From Planctomycetota bacterium (GTDB lineage Bacteria > Planctomycetota > Brocadiia > Brocadiales > Brocadiaceae): a DNA stretch of 64,000 bases. The stretch lies in assembly GCA_016873165.1 (NCBI GenBank), contig VGXV01000010.1:1-64000 (forward strand), in the 5' to 3' direction. The position numbers and the translations under genes were made by a program. Below, one piece after another: positions 46,146 to 53,716 of the stretch (positions are counted from its first letter, which is position 1; each line of letters begins with the position of its first letter). Below the pieces are notes generated by a model, which was not told where the DNA came from, did no database searches, and saw nothing but the letters and a program-made list of their open reading frames with translations.

Positions 46146-47561
46146 ATGTCATTGCTCGGTCTGGAATTAAGTGATGCCGGAATTATAGCGGCTGGTGGAG
46201 AACCTGCGCGACTTTTGGAAGTTGAGGGAAGAGAAAAAGAAAGTCCTGGTTTCGCAATCTCCCTGGATGGACAGTTGATTGTTGGCAAAGACGCCCAAAA
46301 TATGGCGCGGATCAATCCGCGCTCATATACTGATCATTTTTGGGAGGAGTTAAGCACAGAGCCGTTAAAACAAAGGGGACTGGAAGGAAAAAATAATGCG
46401 GAGCTTGCTTACCACCATCTGTCAAAAATCTGGAATACCGTTAAAGGGCTGGGAAATGAGCTTGTCATTGCGGTTCCGGGATATTTTACCCAGCAACAGA
46501 TGGGGCTTGTTCTGGGTGTTGCCAGGGAATTATCCATCCCTGTAAAAGGTTTTGCTGCAGCGGCAGTCGCCGCGTCATCAATGCCCTATCCCGGACAGCT
46601 TTTGTTTCATCTGGATATTCATCTGCATCGCATAGAGATAACATTTCTTGAGCAGAACGAATTTCTGCTTCATAAAGATATGGAAACTCTCACGGGAAAA
46701 GGCCTCAGCTATCTCTATGCGGAATGGGTAAAAGCCGTTGCGGATGAATTTGTCAGGACAACACGTTTTGATCCTTTTGACAAGGCTGTTTATGAGCAGG
46801 AATTATATAGCCGTCTGCCACAGGTGTTGAATGACCTGCAGAGGAATTCATCCGTATTGTTTACGATGAAAACAGGATCACACAGCTATAACGTAACCTT
46901 AACCTATGATCTTTTTGCAAAGATCGGCCAATTGGTTTTTCGTGAGGTGTTCCGCGTCATTGAGATGATGGCAGGGAAATACAAGACTACAGAAAAGCCT
47001 TTCGTTGTGGAGGCAACGCATCGTGTTAGTCTGCTGCCGGGATATAAGGAAGTGGCGGATACGATGTCAAATATACAGCTTGTTGAGCTTGTGCCGGGAG
47101 CGGGGGCTTTGGGTCTTCTTCAGTTAAAAGAGAGATTTTCCTGCCAGAAACCAGGCCATGGGGTAACATTTATTACCAGTCGGTCGTGGAAAATGCCTCA
47201 GCAGCCTTCCAACATAATTACCGGAGCTTCTGACTCAGATATTTTACCTCCCACCCATATCCTTTACGGCGCCCTTGCGTATCCTGTCACTGCTCAGCCG
47301 CTCATAATCAGGCAGGGAAATAGCGGTGGTATTCATATCGGTACGAACGACAGGGGAACCGAAAGTTCTTTGCGGTATTGCGCTATTCAGCGCAGCGATG
47401 AAGGTGTTTTGCTTATTGATTATGGATGCGCCGGCAGTGTATTTGTTGACGGCAAAAAGATTCAGGGCGGGACTATTGTAAAACGCGGACAGACAATCCG
47501 TATAGGAAATTCCGGGGAAGAAATTCAACTTATTGCCTGCGTGGAACCCGATGAAGCGTAG
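46146..47561 (+). CDS. Hsp70/actin-fold (ASKHA) protein with FHA-like C-terminal domain
   Basis: A 471-residue soluble protein. Residues 1-330 have the order of an Hsp70-like nucleotide-binding domain: an N-terminal GLELSDAG strand pair, ELVIAVPGYFT, a GFAAAAVAAS helix, LFHLDIHLHRIEI at the phosphate-2 position, and a late VPGAGALGLL. The phosphate loops are degenerate (Glu for Asp, missing glycines), so ATP hydrolysis is doubtful. Residues 395-465 resemble an FHA domain (LLIDYGCAGSVFVDGKK, then RGQTIRIG). It starts 11 bases after the channel gene and overlaps the first vWA gene by 11 bases. A chaperone-like or gating role in the machine is inferred. Confidence 0.75.
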   Translation: MSLLGLELSDAGIIAAGGEPARLLEVEGREKESPGFAISLDGQLIVGKDAQNMARINPRSYTDHFWEELSTEPLKQRGLEGKNNAELAYHHLSKIWNTVKGLGNELVIAVPGYFTQQQMGLVLGVARELSIPVKGFAAAAVAASSMPYPGQLLFHLDIHLHRIEITFLEQNEFLLHKDMETLTGKGLSYLYAEWVKAVADEFVRTTRFDPFDKAVYEQELYSRLPQVLNDLQRNSSVLFTMKTGSHSYNVTLTYDLFAKIGQLVFREVFRVIEMMAGKYKTTEKPFVVEATHRVSLLPGYKEVADTMSNIQLVELVPGAGALGLLQLKERFSCQKPGHGVTFITSRSWKMPQQPSNIITGASDSDILPPTHILYGALAYPVTAQPLIIRQGNSGGIHIGTNDRGTESSLRYCAIQRSDEGVLLIDYGCAGSVFVDGKKIQGGTIVKRGQTIRIGNSGEEIQLIACVEPDEA

Positions 47562-48642
47562 AACGACCAATGTATTCAGCCTTTCTTTTATTGACGCCCT
47601 TACCTGCGGACTGGGGGCGATTATTCTGTTATACGTAATTGTTAACGCGAGGGGAACTGCGTCCAGGAACGAAGTCACGAGCGAGCTTCGCGGAGAGGTT
47701 GACCGGATGGAAAGAGAAGCGCTTCAGGGCAGAAAGAATTTGATAGAAGCGCGGAACACATACGAGCAGGTTGTTGAAGAATTGGCAAAAGCACAGGGAC
47801 TTTCACGCCAGTTGATAAAGGCCATTGAAGAAAAACAGGCGGAGCTTGCCGGTTATGAAAACGATACCCTTGCTTCCAAAGAACATATCAACAAGTTAAA
47901 GGCGGATATAAAATCGCTGGAAGAGGGTATGAAGCGTCTTGAAGGAGGAAGCACATCCCGCGATGATTACGGATCGAAAATAAGACGGTTTCCCGGGGAG
48001 GGGGACCGTCAGTATCTGACCGGTCTTAAAATGGGGGGTGAACGAATATTTATTCTGGTGGATGCTTCTGCCAGCATGCTGGACGATACGGTCATTGGAA
48101 TTATCAGGAGAAGAAACCTGGACGATGAACAAAAAATACGTTCAGCCAAATGGCAGCATCTGGTTTCATCCGTCGATTGGCTGACTACCCAGCTTCCCCT
48201 GACCAGTAAATTTCAGATTTACACCTTTAACGAAACGGCAATGCCGCTGATTGAGGGTACGGAGGGAAAATGGCTGGAGGTGAATAATGCCCCGCAACTC
48301 AATGAAATGGTTTCCCGGCTTCGTAAGGTAGTTCCGCAAAAAGGGACGAGCCTGGTAAATGCTTTTCTCGCTGCGCGCAGGATATCGCCCCAGCCGGATA
48401 ATATCTTTTTGCTTACGGACGGCTTGCCGACTATGGGTGAGGAAAAATCCCGGGAAAACAAGGTTTCCGGGAAAAAACGTTTAAACCTGTTTTCCGGGGC
48501 GGTGAAAGCGCTTCCTCCGAACGTTCCGGTAAATATTATTTTATATCACATGGAAGGCGATCCTGCCGCGGCCAGCTCTTACTGGCAACTGGCGATGGTG
48601 ACCGATGGATCGTTTTTTTCTCCTTCCCATGACTGGCCGTAA
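47551..48642 (+). CDS. ExbD/MotB-like helix fused to coiled coil and vWA domain (first paralogue)
   Basis: A 363-residue protein. A basic N-terminus leads to one membrane helix, VFSLSFIDALTCGLGAIILL, with Asp15 near its start, like the proton-carrying Asp of ExbD/MotB. Residues 40-132 form a charged coiled coil. A von Willebrand A domain follows with a full MIDAS: D171-x-S173-x-S175 in ILVDASASM, T266 in KGTSL and D290 in LLTDG. Family knowledge predicts metal-dependent protein binding in the periplasm. The ATG at 47551 overlaps the preceding gene. An upstream TTG would add only six residues. Confidence 0.85.
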   Translation: MKRRTTNVFSLSFIDALTCGLGAIILLYVIVNARGTASRNEVTSELRGEVDRMEREALQGRKNLIEARNTYEQVVEELAKAQGLSRQLIKAIEEKQAELAGYENDTLASKEHINKLKADIKSLEEGMKRLEGGSTSRDDYGSKIRRFPGEGDRQYLTGLKMGGERIFILVDASASMLDDTVIGIIRRRNLDDEQKIRSAKWQHLVSSVDWLTTQLPLTSKFQIYTFNETAMPLIEGTEGKWLEVNNAPQLNEMVSRLRKVVPQKGTSLVNAFLAARRISPQPDNIFLLTDGLPTMGEEKSRENKVSGKKRLNLFSGAVKALPPNVPVNIILYHMEGDPAAASSYWQLAMVTDGSFFSPSHDWP

Positions 48643-48696
48643 TTACCATCATAGGGAATTCAGCGAATTATTTTAACGTTTAGGAATTTCAATCTT

Positions 48697-48831
48697 GGTA
48701 GGGTGGGCATTGCCCACCAATGTCATTAAGTTAAGAAGGTAGATTAAGGCGTTGTATTTTACGCCGAATCCACCAATAATATGCTTTTGTCAGGATTGCT
48801 TAACTTAATGACATTGCATTGCCACCCTACC
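48697..48831. repeat. Inverted-repeat element between the two vWA genes
   Basis: A 135-base element with outer arms GGTAGGGTGG/CCACCCTACC and inner arms TGTCATTAAGTTAAG/CTTAACTTAATGACA (48721-48735 and 48799-48813). Its core (ATTAAGGCG..CGCCGAATCCACC) is shared with the elements at 15617 and 35716. It splits the operon between the two vWA genes. The rest of the 224-base gap holds nothing recognised. Confidence 0.7.
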
Positions 48832-48866
48832 CTGTTAAAGTTGACGAAGTCCTAATTGTCTATAGC

Positions 48867-49868
48867 ATGAAGAGAAACCGTAAAGATATTCAGGTATTCA
48901 GTTTGTCCTTTCTTGACGCTATCTGCTGTGCCTTTGGCGCCATTATTCTCTTATTTGTCCTGTCAAAATTTGCCGAACCTCTCATTATTGAAGAAATGAG
49001 CGAGGAGCTTCAAGGGATGATTGAAAAACTTGAGAAGGAAATTTTTGAGATTCGCGGCGAGACACATGTGCTCAATCGTGAGATTGAGGGAAAAAAAGAA
49101 CAGCTTTTCGCTGAAAAAGAGGGGATTGCACGGTTACAGGGAGATATTTCAAGAATTGAGGGTGAATTTTCAGCATCAAAACAAAATGCCGGTGTTCAGA
49201 ATATCCTTGAAGGAAAACTGGCAATGGCGAAACAGAAGCTTACCGAAGAGATGGAACGGCTTCTGAAAAACAAGCCGCGGCAAACCGACGGTTCTGTCGG
49301 AGGCATCCCGGTGGACAGTGAATATATTATTTTTATTATTGATACCTCCGGCAGCATGCAGCGGAATGCCTGGAATCTGGTACAGAAAAAAATTCAGGAA
49401 ACGCTGGATGTATATCCTAAAGTAAAGGGCATTCAGGTAATGAACGATATGGGGGACTACATGTTTCCTCAATACAGCGGTAAATGGATACCCGATACCC
49501 CCGGCCGCCGGAAAGTAATTATTGATACACTGAGCGCCTGGAGACCTTTCAGCAACAGCAGTCCCGTCGAAGGGATTACTGCCGCGATCAATGCCTATTA
49601 TGATCCGGATAAAAACATCAGTTTGTATGTCTTTGGTGATGAATTCAGCGGCAGAGACACGCAAAGCGTAATCACTACGGTAGACCGCATTAACAAAGCC
49701 GGTAAAGAAGGCAAGCGCAGGGTGCGGATACATGCAGTGGGATTTCCTGTTATGCTCAGTCAACGTCTGAGTGATGACAACACCGGCGTGCGATTTGCCA
49801 ACCTTATGCGCATTCTTTGCCAGAAAAACGGAGGCACCTTCGTTGGGCTTAATTCTACCAGGCCCTGA
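48867..49868 (+). CDS. ExbD/MotB-like helix fused to coiled coil and vWA domain (second paralogue)
   Basis: A 333-residue protein with the same plan as the preceding vWA protein. The membrane helix VFSLSFLDAICCAFGAIILL has Asp17 at the matching position. A long coiled coil (about 42-135) follows, then a vWA domain with D159-x-S161-x-S163 in IIDTSGSMQ and an Asp in VFGDEFSG; the MIDAS Thr position is Ser. The paralogues diverge in the vWA part, so they may form a heteromer with different partners. The ATG at 48867 is used because the helix motif starts ten residues later; it lies just past the repeat element. Confidence 0.85.
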   Translation: MKRNRKDIQVFSLSFLDAICCAFGAIILLFVLSKFAEPLIIEEMSEELQGMIEKLEKEIFEIRGETHVLNREIEGKKEQLFAEKEGIARLQGDISRIEGEFSASKQNAGVQNILEGKLAMAKQKLTEEMERLLKNKPRQTDGSVGGIPVDSEYIIFIIDTSGSMQRNAWNLVQKKIQETLDVYPKVKGIQVMNDMGDYMFPQYSGKWIPDTPGRRKVIIDTLSAWRPFSNSSPVEGITAAINAYYDPDKNISLYVFGDEFSGRDTQSVITTVDRINKAGKEGKRRVRIHAVGFPVMLSQRLSDDNTGVRFANLMRILCQKNGGTFVGLNSTRP

Positions 49869-49916
49869 GAGATTATAATTGCCATCATTGGTAAATTTTA
49901 TTATCTTTAGACAGAT

Positions 49917-51125
49917 ATGAAAAAATATATCCTTATTGGTATTCCATGCATAATTGTTATCATAATAACCTTAATATATCTGTTTAATAGAAAGGAAACT
50001 GTCCGGTTCGAGACGGCAAAAATTGATAAAGGCGATATACAAAAATACGTAGTGGCAACCGGCGTAATAAACCCTGTCAGAACGGTAATAATCGGAAGTC
50101 AGGTTTCAGGGCTCATTTCACAACTCTTCGCGGATTTTAATTCCGAGGTAAAAAAGGGGCAGGTCGTGGCGCAGATCGACCCTGTGCCCTTCGAGCATCA
50201 GGTCAACAAAGCGGAAGCTTCCCTTGCGACAGCGCTTGCAACTCTGAAAAAATCAAATACTACCTTAAGAAACAATAAAAGAAAATATTATCGCGCAAAA
50301 AAACTGTACGCAAAAAAAGTAATTTCCATCGATGAATTTGATGAAGCGAGGACCGCTTACGAAATAAGCCTTGCGGATGTTGAACTGGCAAAAGCAGGAA
50401 TATTGCAGGCAAAGGCATCTCTTGAAATAGCAAAGACAGATCTGAAACATACGGTAATTGTTTCTCCTTTTGACGGTATAGTTATTTCACGGGTAGTGGA
50501 CGTCGGCCAGACGGTAGCCTCCAGTTTTCAAACTCCCACGCTGTTTACCATCGCGAAAGACCTTGTAAACATGCAGGTAAATACCAACGTTGACGAGGCG
50601 GATATCGGGATGGTAAGAGTGGGGCAATGTGCAAAGTTTAATGTCGATGCCTTCCCGGAGGACATTTTTGAAGGGAAGGTTGCCGAGATCCACATGTCAC
50701 CCGTTATTTTTCAAAATGTGGTGACCTACGACACGATCATCAGCGTCGATAATTCATCGCTGAAGCTGAAACCGGGAATGACGGCGAACACTTCTATTCT
50801 GACGGCGGAAGCGAAAAATGTTCTGAGGGTTCCCAACGCGGCTTTGCGCTACACCCCATCATCAGCAAAAACAACCAGGATGAAAGAGGAGAAAGCGATT
50901 GAAGGCGCGCAGAGAGATAAAAACTATGTTCCTGTCTGGATAATGAGGCAAGGGGAACCGGTAGAAGTTATGATTAAGACGGGGATAAGCGATTACGATT
51001 TTACAGAGATAATGGAAGGCGAGGTAAAAGAAGGGGAGGAAGTTCTCATTGCGGAAATGACTGCAAAGCCAACCGCAAAAGATTCCCAGAGGATTCCCTG
51101 GACGAGGATCGGGGGAGGGCGTTAA
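49917..51125 (+). CDS. Periplasmic adaptor of a MacA/HlyD-type exporter
   Basis: A 402-residue membrane-fusion protein. One N-terminal helix (4-24) anchors it. The lipoyl-like motif ISQLFADFNSEVKKGQVVAQID and its second half VVSPFDGIVISRVVDVGQTV are separated by a helical hairpin (about 85-165). A beta-barrel part follows. It links an inner-membrane ABC transporter to an outer-membrane channel for efflux of macrolides, peptides or lipids. It is the first gene of an exporter operon, 5 bases before the ATPase gene. Confidence 0.92.
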   Translation: MKKYILIGIPCIIVIIITLIYLFNRKETVRFETAKIDKGDIQKYVVATGVINPVRTVIIGSQVSGLISQLFADFNSEVKKGQVVAQIDPVPFEHQVNKAEASLATALATLKKSNTTLRNNKRKYYRAKKLYAKKVISIDEFDEARTAYEISLADVELAKAGILQAKASLEIAKTDLKHTVIVSPFDGIVISRVVDVGQTVASSFQTPTLFTIAKDLVNMQVNTNVDEADIGMVRVGQCAKFNVDAFPEDIFEGKVAEIHMSPVIFQNVVTYDTIISVDNSSLKLKPGMTANTSILTAEAKNVLRVPNAALRYTPSSAKTTRMKEEKAIEGAQRDKNYVPVWIMRQGEPVEVMIKTGISDYDFTEIMEGEVKEGEEVLIAEMTAKPTAKDSQRIPWTRIGGGR

Positions 51126-51130
51126 GACAC

Positions 51131-51850
51131 GTGCAGGAAATAATTCAGTTAGAATCCATTTATAAAATTTACGAGATGGGAGACGTTTCCTTTACCGCAT
51201 TGAGAGACGTGTCTCTTTCTATTACAAAGGGAGAGTTTATTGCCATTATGGGCGCTTCAGGTTCGGGGAAATCCACGTTAATGAATATACTCGGTTGTTT
51301 GGACAGACCCTCGAAAGGGAAATATTGCCTTGAAGGGGTAGACGTTTCGTGTTTCTCAAAGAATGAACTGGCGGAGATCCGGAACAAAAAACTTGGTTTT
51401 GTATTTCAGAATTTCAATCTCCTGGGGAGAACCACGGTAGTGGAAAATATTGAACTTCCGCTTATTTACGCGAAGAAATTGACAAGGCAATCATCCGACA
51501 GGATATATCAGATAATGCGGCTTTTGGGTCTGGAAGGGTTTCGCGGGAATTATCCCAGCCAGCTTTCCGGCGGACAGCAGCAGCGGGTGGCGATAGCGCG
51601 GGCGATTATCAATAATCCTTCCCTCCTCCTCGCGGACGAACCGACGGGCAATCTCGACAGCGCTACCAGCAAAGAAGTAATGAGCGTTCTGTGTAATCTG
51701 AACCGTGAGATGAATATCACTATAGTTCTTGTAACCCATGAGGAAGACATTGCGAAAAACGCACGCAGGATAATTGTCCTTAAGGACGGCAAGGTTTTGA
51801 GCGATTCCGCCCCGCATTCCGGAACCCCGGTTCCATCCCGGGTGTTTTAG
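51131..51850 (+). CDS. ABC transporter ATPase, MacB/LolD/YbbA type
   Basis: A 239-residue nucleotide-binding subunit. Walker A is GASGSGKST, the signature LSGGQQQRVAIARA, Walker B LLLADEPTGNLDS, with the switch His in VTHEED. The MacB/LolD-like pattern suits a mechanotransmission transporter with the FtsX-type permease encoded downstream. It starts with GTG at 51131, 5 bases after the adaptor gene. The permease gene is 655 bases away because repeat elements lie between. Confidence 0.95.
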   Translation: MQEIIQLESIYKIYEMGDVSFTALRDVSLSITKGEFIAIMGASGSGKSTLMNILGCLDRPSKGKYCLEGVDVSCFSKNELAEIRNKKLGFVFQNFNLLGRTTVVENIELPLIYAKKLTRQSSDRIYQIMRLLGLEGFRGNYPSQLSGGQQQRVAIARAIINNPSLLLADEPTGNLDSATSKEVMSVLCNLNREMNITIVLVTHEEDIAKNARRIIVLKDGKVLSDSAPHSGTPVPSRVF

Positions 51851-51917
51851 TGGCAAAGGCAGAAAAATATCAGCACGCCGGGGAACGGAGGTTATAAGGG
51901 TGAACTCAAATGCCTGA

Positions 51918-52100
51918 GGGCACATTTCCAAATTTTTGCAAATCCATCATTCTTGTTCCCATGGGAACACAATTGTGAAGGAAGCTTATGCTTCCTGTTA
52001 TGAGAAGCAAAGCTTCTGAAACAATTACGTTCCAAAGCCGGAGCTTTGGAACGAGCCATGGTCTCTTTATGGAATTTTGCAAAAATTTGGGAATGCTCCC
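51918..52100. mobile_element. Palindromic MITE with GGGAGCATTCCCAAA-type ends, copy A
   Basis: A 183-base element whose ends (GGGCACATTTCCAAATTTTT and its counterpart AAAAATTTGGGAATGCTCCC) are imperfect inverted repeats. Inside are several perfect hairpins: GTTCCCATGGGAAC, GGAAGCTTATGCTTCC, GAAGCAAAGCTTC and GTTCCAAAGC..GCTTTGGAAC. An inverted copy lies at 62365-62710, where it is interrupted by another element. It belongs to the 51851-52505 gap. Confidence 0.7.
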
Positions 52101-52185
52101 AATTCCGCGGGTGGCATGGACAAATGTAGAGACGCATTGCCATGCGTCTCTGTAGCCATGCCTCCCGAATACAAGCATTCCTCTC

Positions 52186-52256
52186 AGGGTGACAGCTTCG
52201 TCATGCTGAGCGTAGTCGAAGCATTAAGAGACTAATCGAAAACCAGATTTGTTTGA
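52186..52256. repeat. Dispersed repeat (GGTGACAGCTTCGTCATGCT type), copy 1
   Basis: About 71 bases including CATGCTGAGCGTAGTCGAAG. A near-identical inverted copy is at 62293-62363, and shorter pieces (CTGAGCGGAGTCGAAGCAT and CTGAGCGTAGTCGAAG) are at about 62739 and 62801. The stretch GACAGCTTCGTCATGCTGAG is shared by both long copies. Confidence 0.7.
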
Positions 52257-52257
52257 C

Positions 52258-52415
52258 GGGTGCATTCCCGATTTTTTGTAAAAAACGTATTATTTATGTG
52301 GATGGGCCAAGCGAAGCAGACCCATCAATCATATTCTCCTTTTTCTCCTTTATTTTGATGGGTGCGCTGGCGCTTCGCCCATCCTCTGAATGTTACAAAA
52401 AATCGGGAATGCGCC
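52258..52415. mobile_element. MITE with GGGTGCATTCCC-type ends
   Basis: A 158-base element with near-perfect 24-bp inverted ends (GGGTGCATTCCCGATTTTTT; one mismatch). Its core contains GATGGGCC..AGACCCATC and GATGGGTGCG..CGCCCATC arms that pair with each other. The ends are related to those of the element at 62446-62585. No clear target duplication was found. The 210-nucleotide open frame across it is not a gene. Confidence 0.65.
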
Positions 52416-52428
52416 CTCCCTCTTTCTG

Positions 52429-52446
52429 TCCCCCTCCGGAGGGGGA
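52429..52446. repeat. 18-bp GC-rich palindrome
   Basis: TCCCCCTCCGGAGGGGGA is a perfect palindrome 59 bases before the permease start codon. It may be part of another degenerate palindromic element or a strong RNA hairpin in the transcript. Confidence 0.5.
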
Positions 52447-52505
52447 TCAAGGGGGAGGATAAAAGTTTAATCTTCAAAACGATTCATTGAAAGGCCTTTT
52501 GCGAC

Positions 52506-53714
52506 ATGCCGCCTCTGTTAAAAATAGCATTACGCGCGATTTTACGAAACAAATTGAGGTCTTCCCTTACCATACTCGGCATCGTTATCGGCGTAGGAGC
52601 GGTAATTGCCATGGTGGGCATAGGGCAGGGGGCAAAGGACTTGATTGAAAAACAAATAGAGAGCCTGGGAACAAACGTGCTCATCATCATTCCCATCAGC
52701 ACTACCCACACCGCCGCAAGGGGAACGGAAGGCACCATTACCCTTACTGCGGAGGACGTTACTGCGATACAAAAAGAATGCAGGGCAGTGAGTTATGTAT
52801 CGGCGAACATACGATCTTCTTCTCAGGTAGTGTTTGGAAACCAGAACTGGTCAACAAGCATTACCGGCATCCATCCTGATTACGAAATCATACGAAACTG
52901 GCAGTTGGAGGCAGGCAGGTTTATCAGACCGCAGGATGTCAAGACAATGGCAAAAGTATGCGTATTGGGGAAAACGGTTGTTGATAATCTGTTCGGAGCG
53001 CTTGATCCGGTGGGGAAGTGGATACGCGTAAACAATATTCCTTTTAAGGTAATAGGGGTATTGCAGGCGAAGGGACAGTCTCCGATGGGAACAGATCAGG
53101 ACGATACCGTGCTCATGCCCTACACTACGGTGCAGAGAAAGATTATGGGGATAACATACGTAAGCGCGATACTTGCCTCATCACATACCGCCGAAGGGCG
53201 CCATGAGGCGATGGAGCAGATTACCGCTTTATTGCGTGAACGCCACCGGCTGCGTCCCGGCGAAGAAGACGATTTTAGGATCATCAGTCAGGTTGAATAT
53301 GCGTCTACTATGACGGAAACCAGCCGCACAATGACCATCCTGCTGGGGAGCATTGCATCCGTCTCCCTGATTGTGGGCGGCATAGGGATAATGAATATCA
53401 TGCTGGTTTCCACTACGGAAAGAACACGGGAGATAGGCATCAGGATGGCAGTAGGGGCAAAGGAGAGGGATATCCTCCTCCAGTTTCTGATAGAGGCGAC
53501 GGTGCTGAGTTCCATAGGGGGGATTATCGGCGTGATATTCGGGATTGTTTTTTCAAAGGTCATATCGGCATACGGGGGCTGGCCTTCCATGCTTACCCCC
53601 TTGCCTGTTGTCGTGGCATTTCTCTTCTCAAACATGGTGGGTATTTTCTTTGGATACTACCCTGCGCGAAAGGCGTCCAGGCTCAACCCTATTGAAGCGC
53701 TCAGGTATGAATAA
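52506..53714 (+). CDS. ABC transporter permease, MacB/FtsX family
   Basis: A 402-residue permease. A first membrane helix (about 20-40) is followed by a MacB-type periplasmic domain (45-265) and three C-terminal helices with the conserved GGIGIMNIMLVSTTERTREI motif and the closing KASRLNPIEALRYE. It completes the adaptor-ATPase-permease set and would use ATP to move substrates in the periplasm. The start has GAAAGG 12 bases upstream. It ends 2 bases before the MsbA-like gene. Confidence 0.94.
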   Translation: MPPLLKIALRAILRNKLRSSLTILGIVIGVGAVIAMVGIGQGAKDLIEKQIESLGTNVLIIIPISTTHTAARGTEGTITLTAEDVTAIQKECRAVSYVSANIRSSSQVVFGNQNWSTSITGIHPDYEIIRNWQLEAGRFIRPQDVKTMAKVCVLGKTVVDNLFGALDPVGKWIRVNNIPFKVIGVLQAKGQSPMGTDQDDTVLMPYTTVQRKIMGITYVSAILASSHTAEGRHEAMEQITALLRERHRLRPGEEDDFRIISQVEYASTMTETSRTMTILLGSIASVSLIVGGIGIMNIMLVSTTERTREIGIRMAVGAKERDILLQFLIEATVLSSIGGIIGVIFGIVFSKVISAYGGWPSMLTPLPVVVAFLFSNMVGIFFGYYPARKASRLNPIEALRYE

Positions 53715-53716
53715 AT

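Noticed and set aside
38724-49868. Zorya defence system
   Set aside because: A MotA/ExbB-like subunit is present, but there is no ZorB-type peptidoglycan-binding domain and no ZorC, ZorD or ZorE-like helicase or nuclease; the vWA/ASKHA/SUMF1 set does not match.
52253-52462. 69-residue + strand frame upstream of the permease
   Set aside because: It runs through a MITE and a GC palindrome; composition reflects repeats, not protein.
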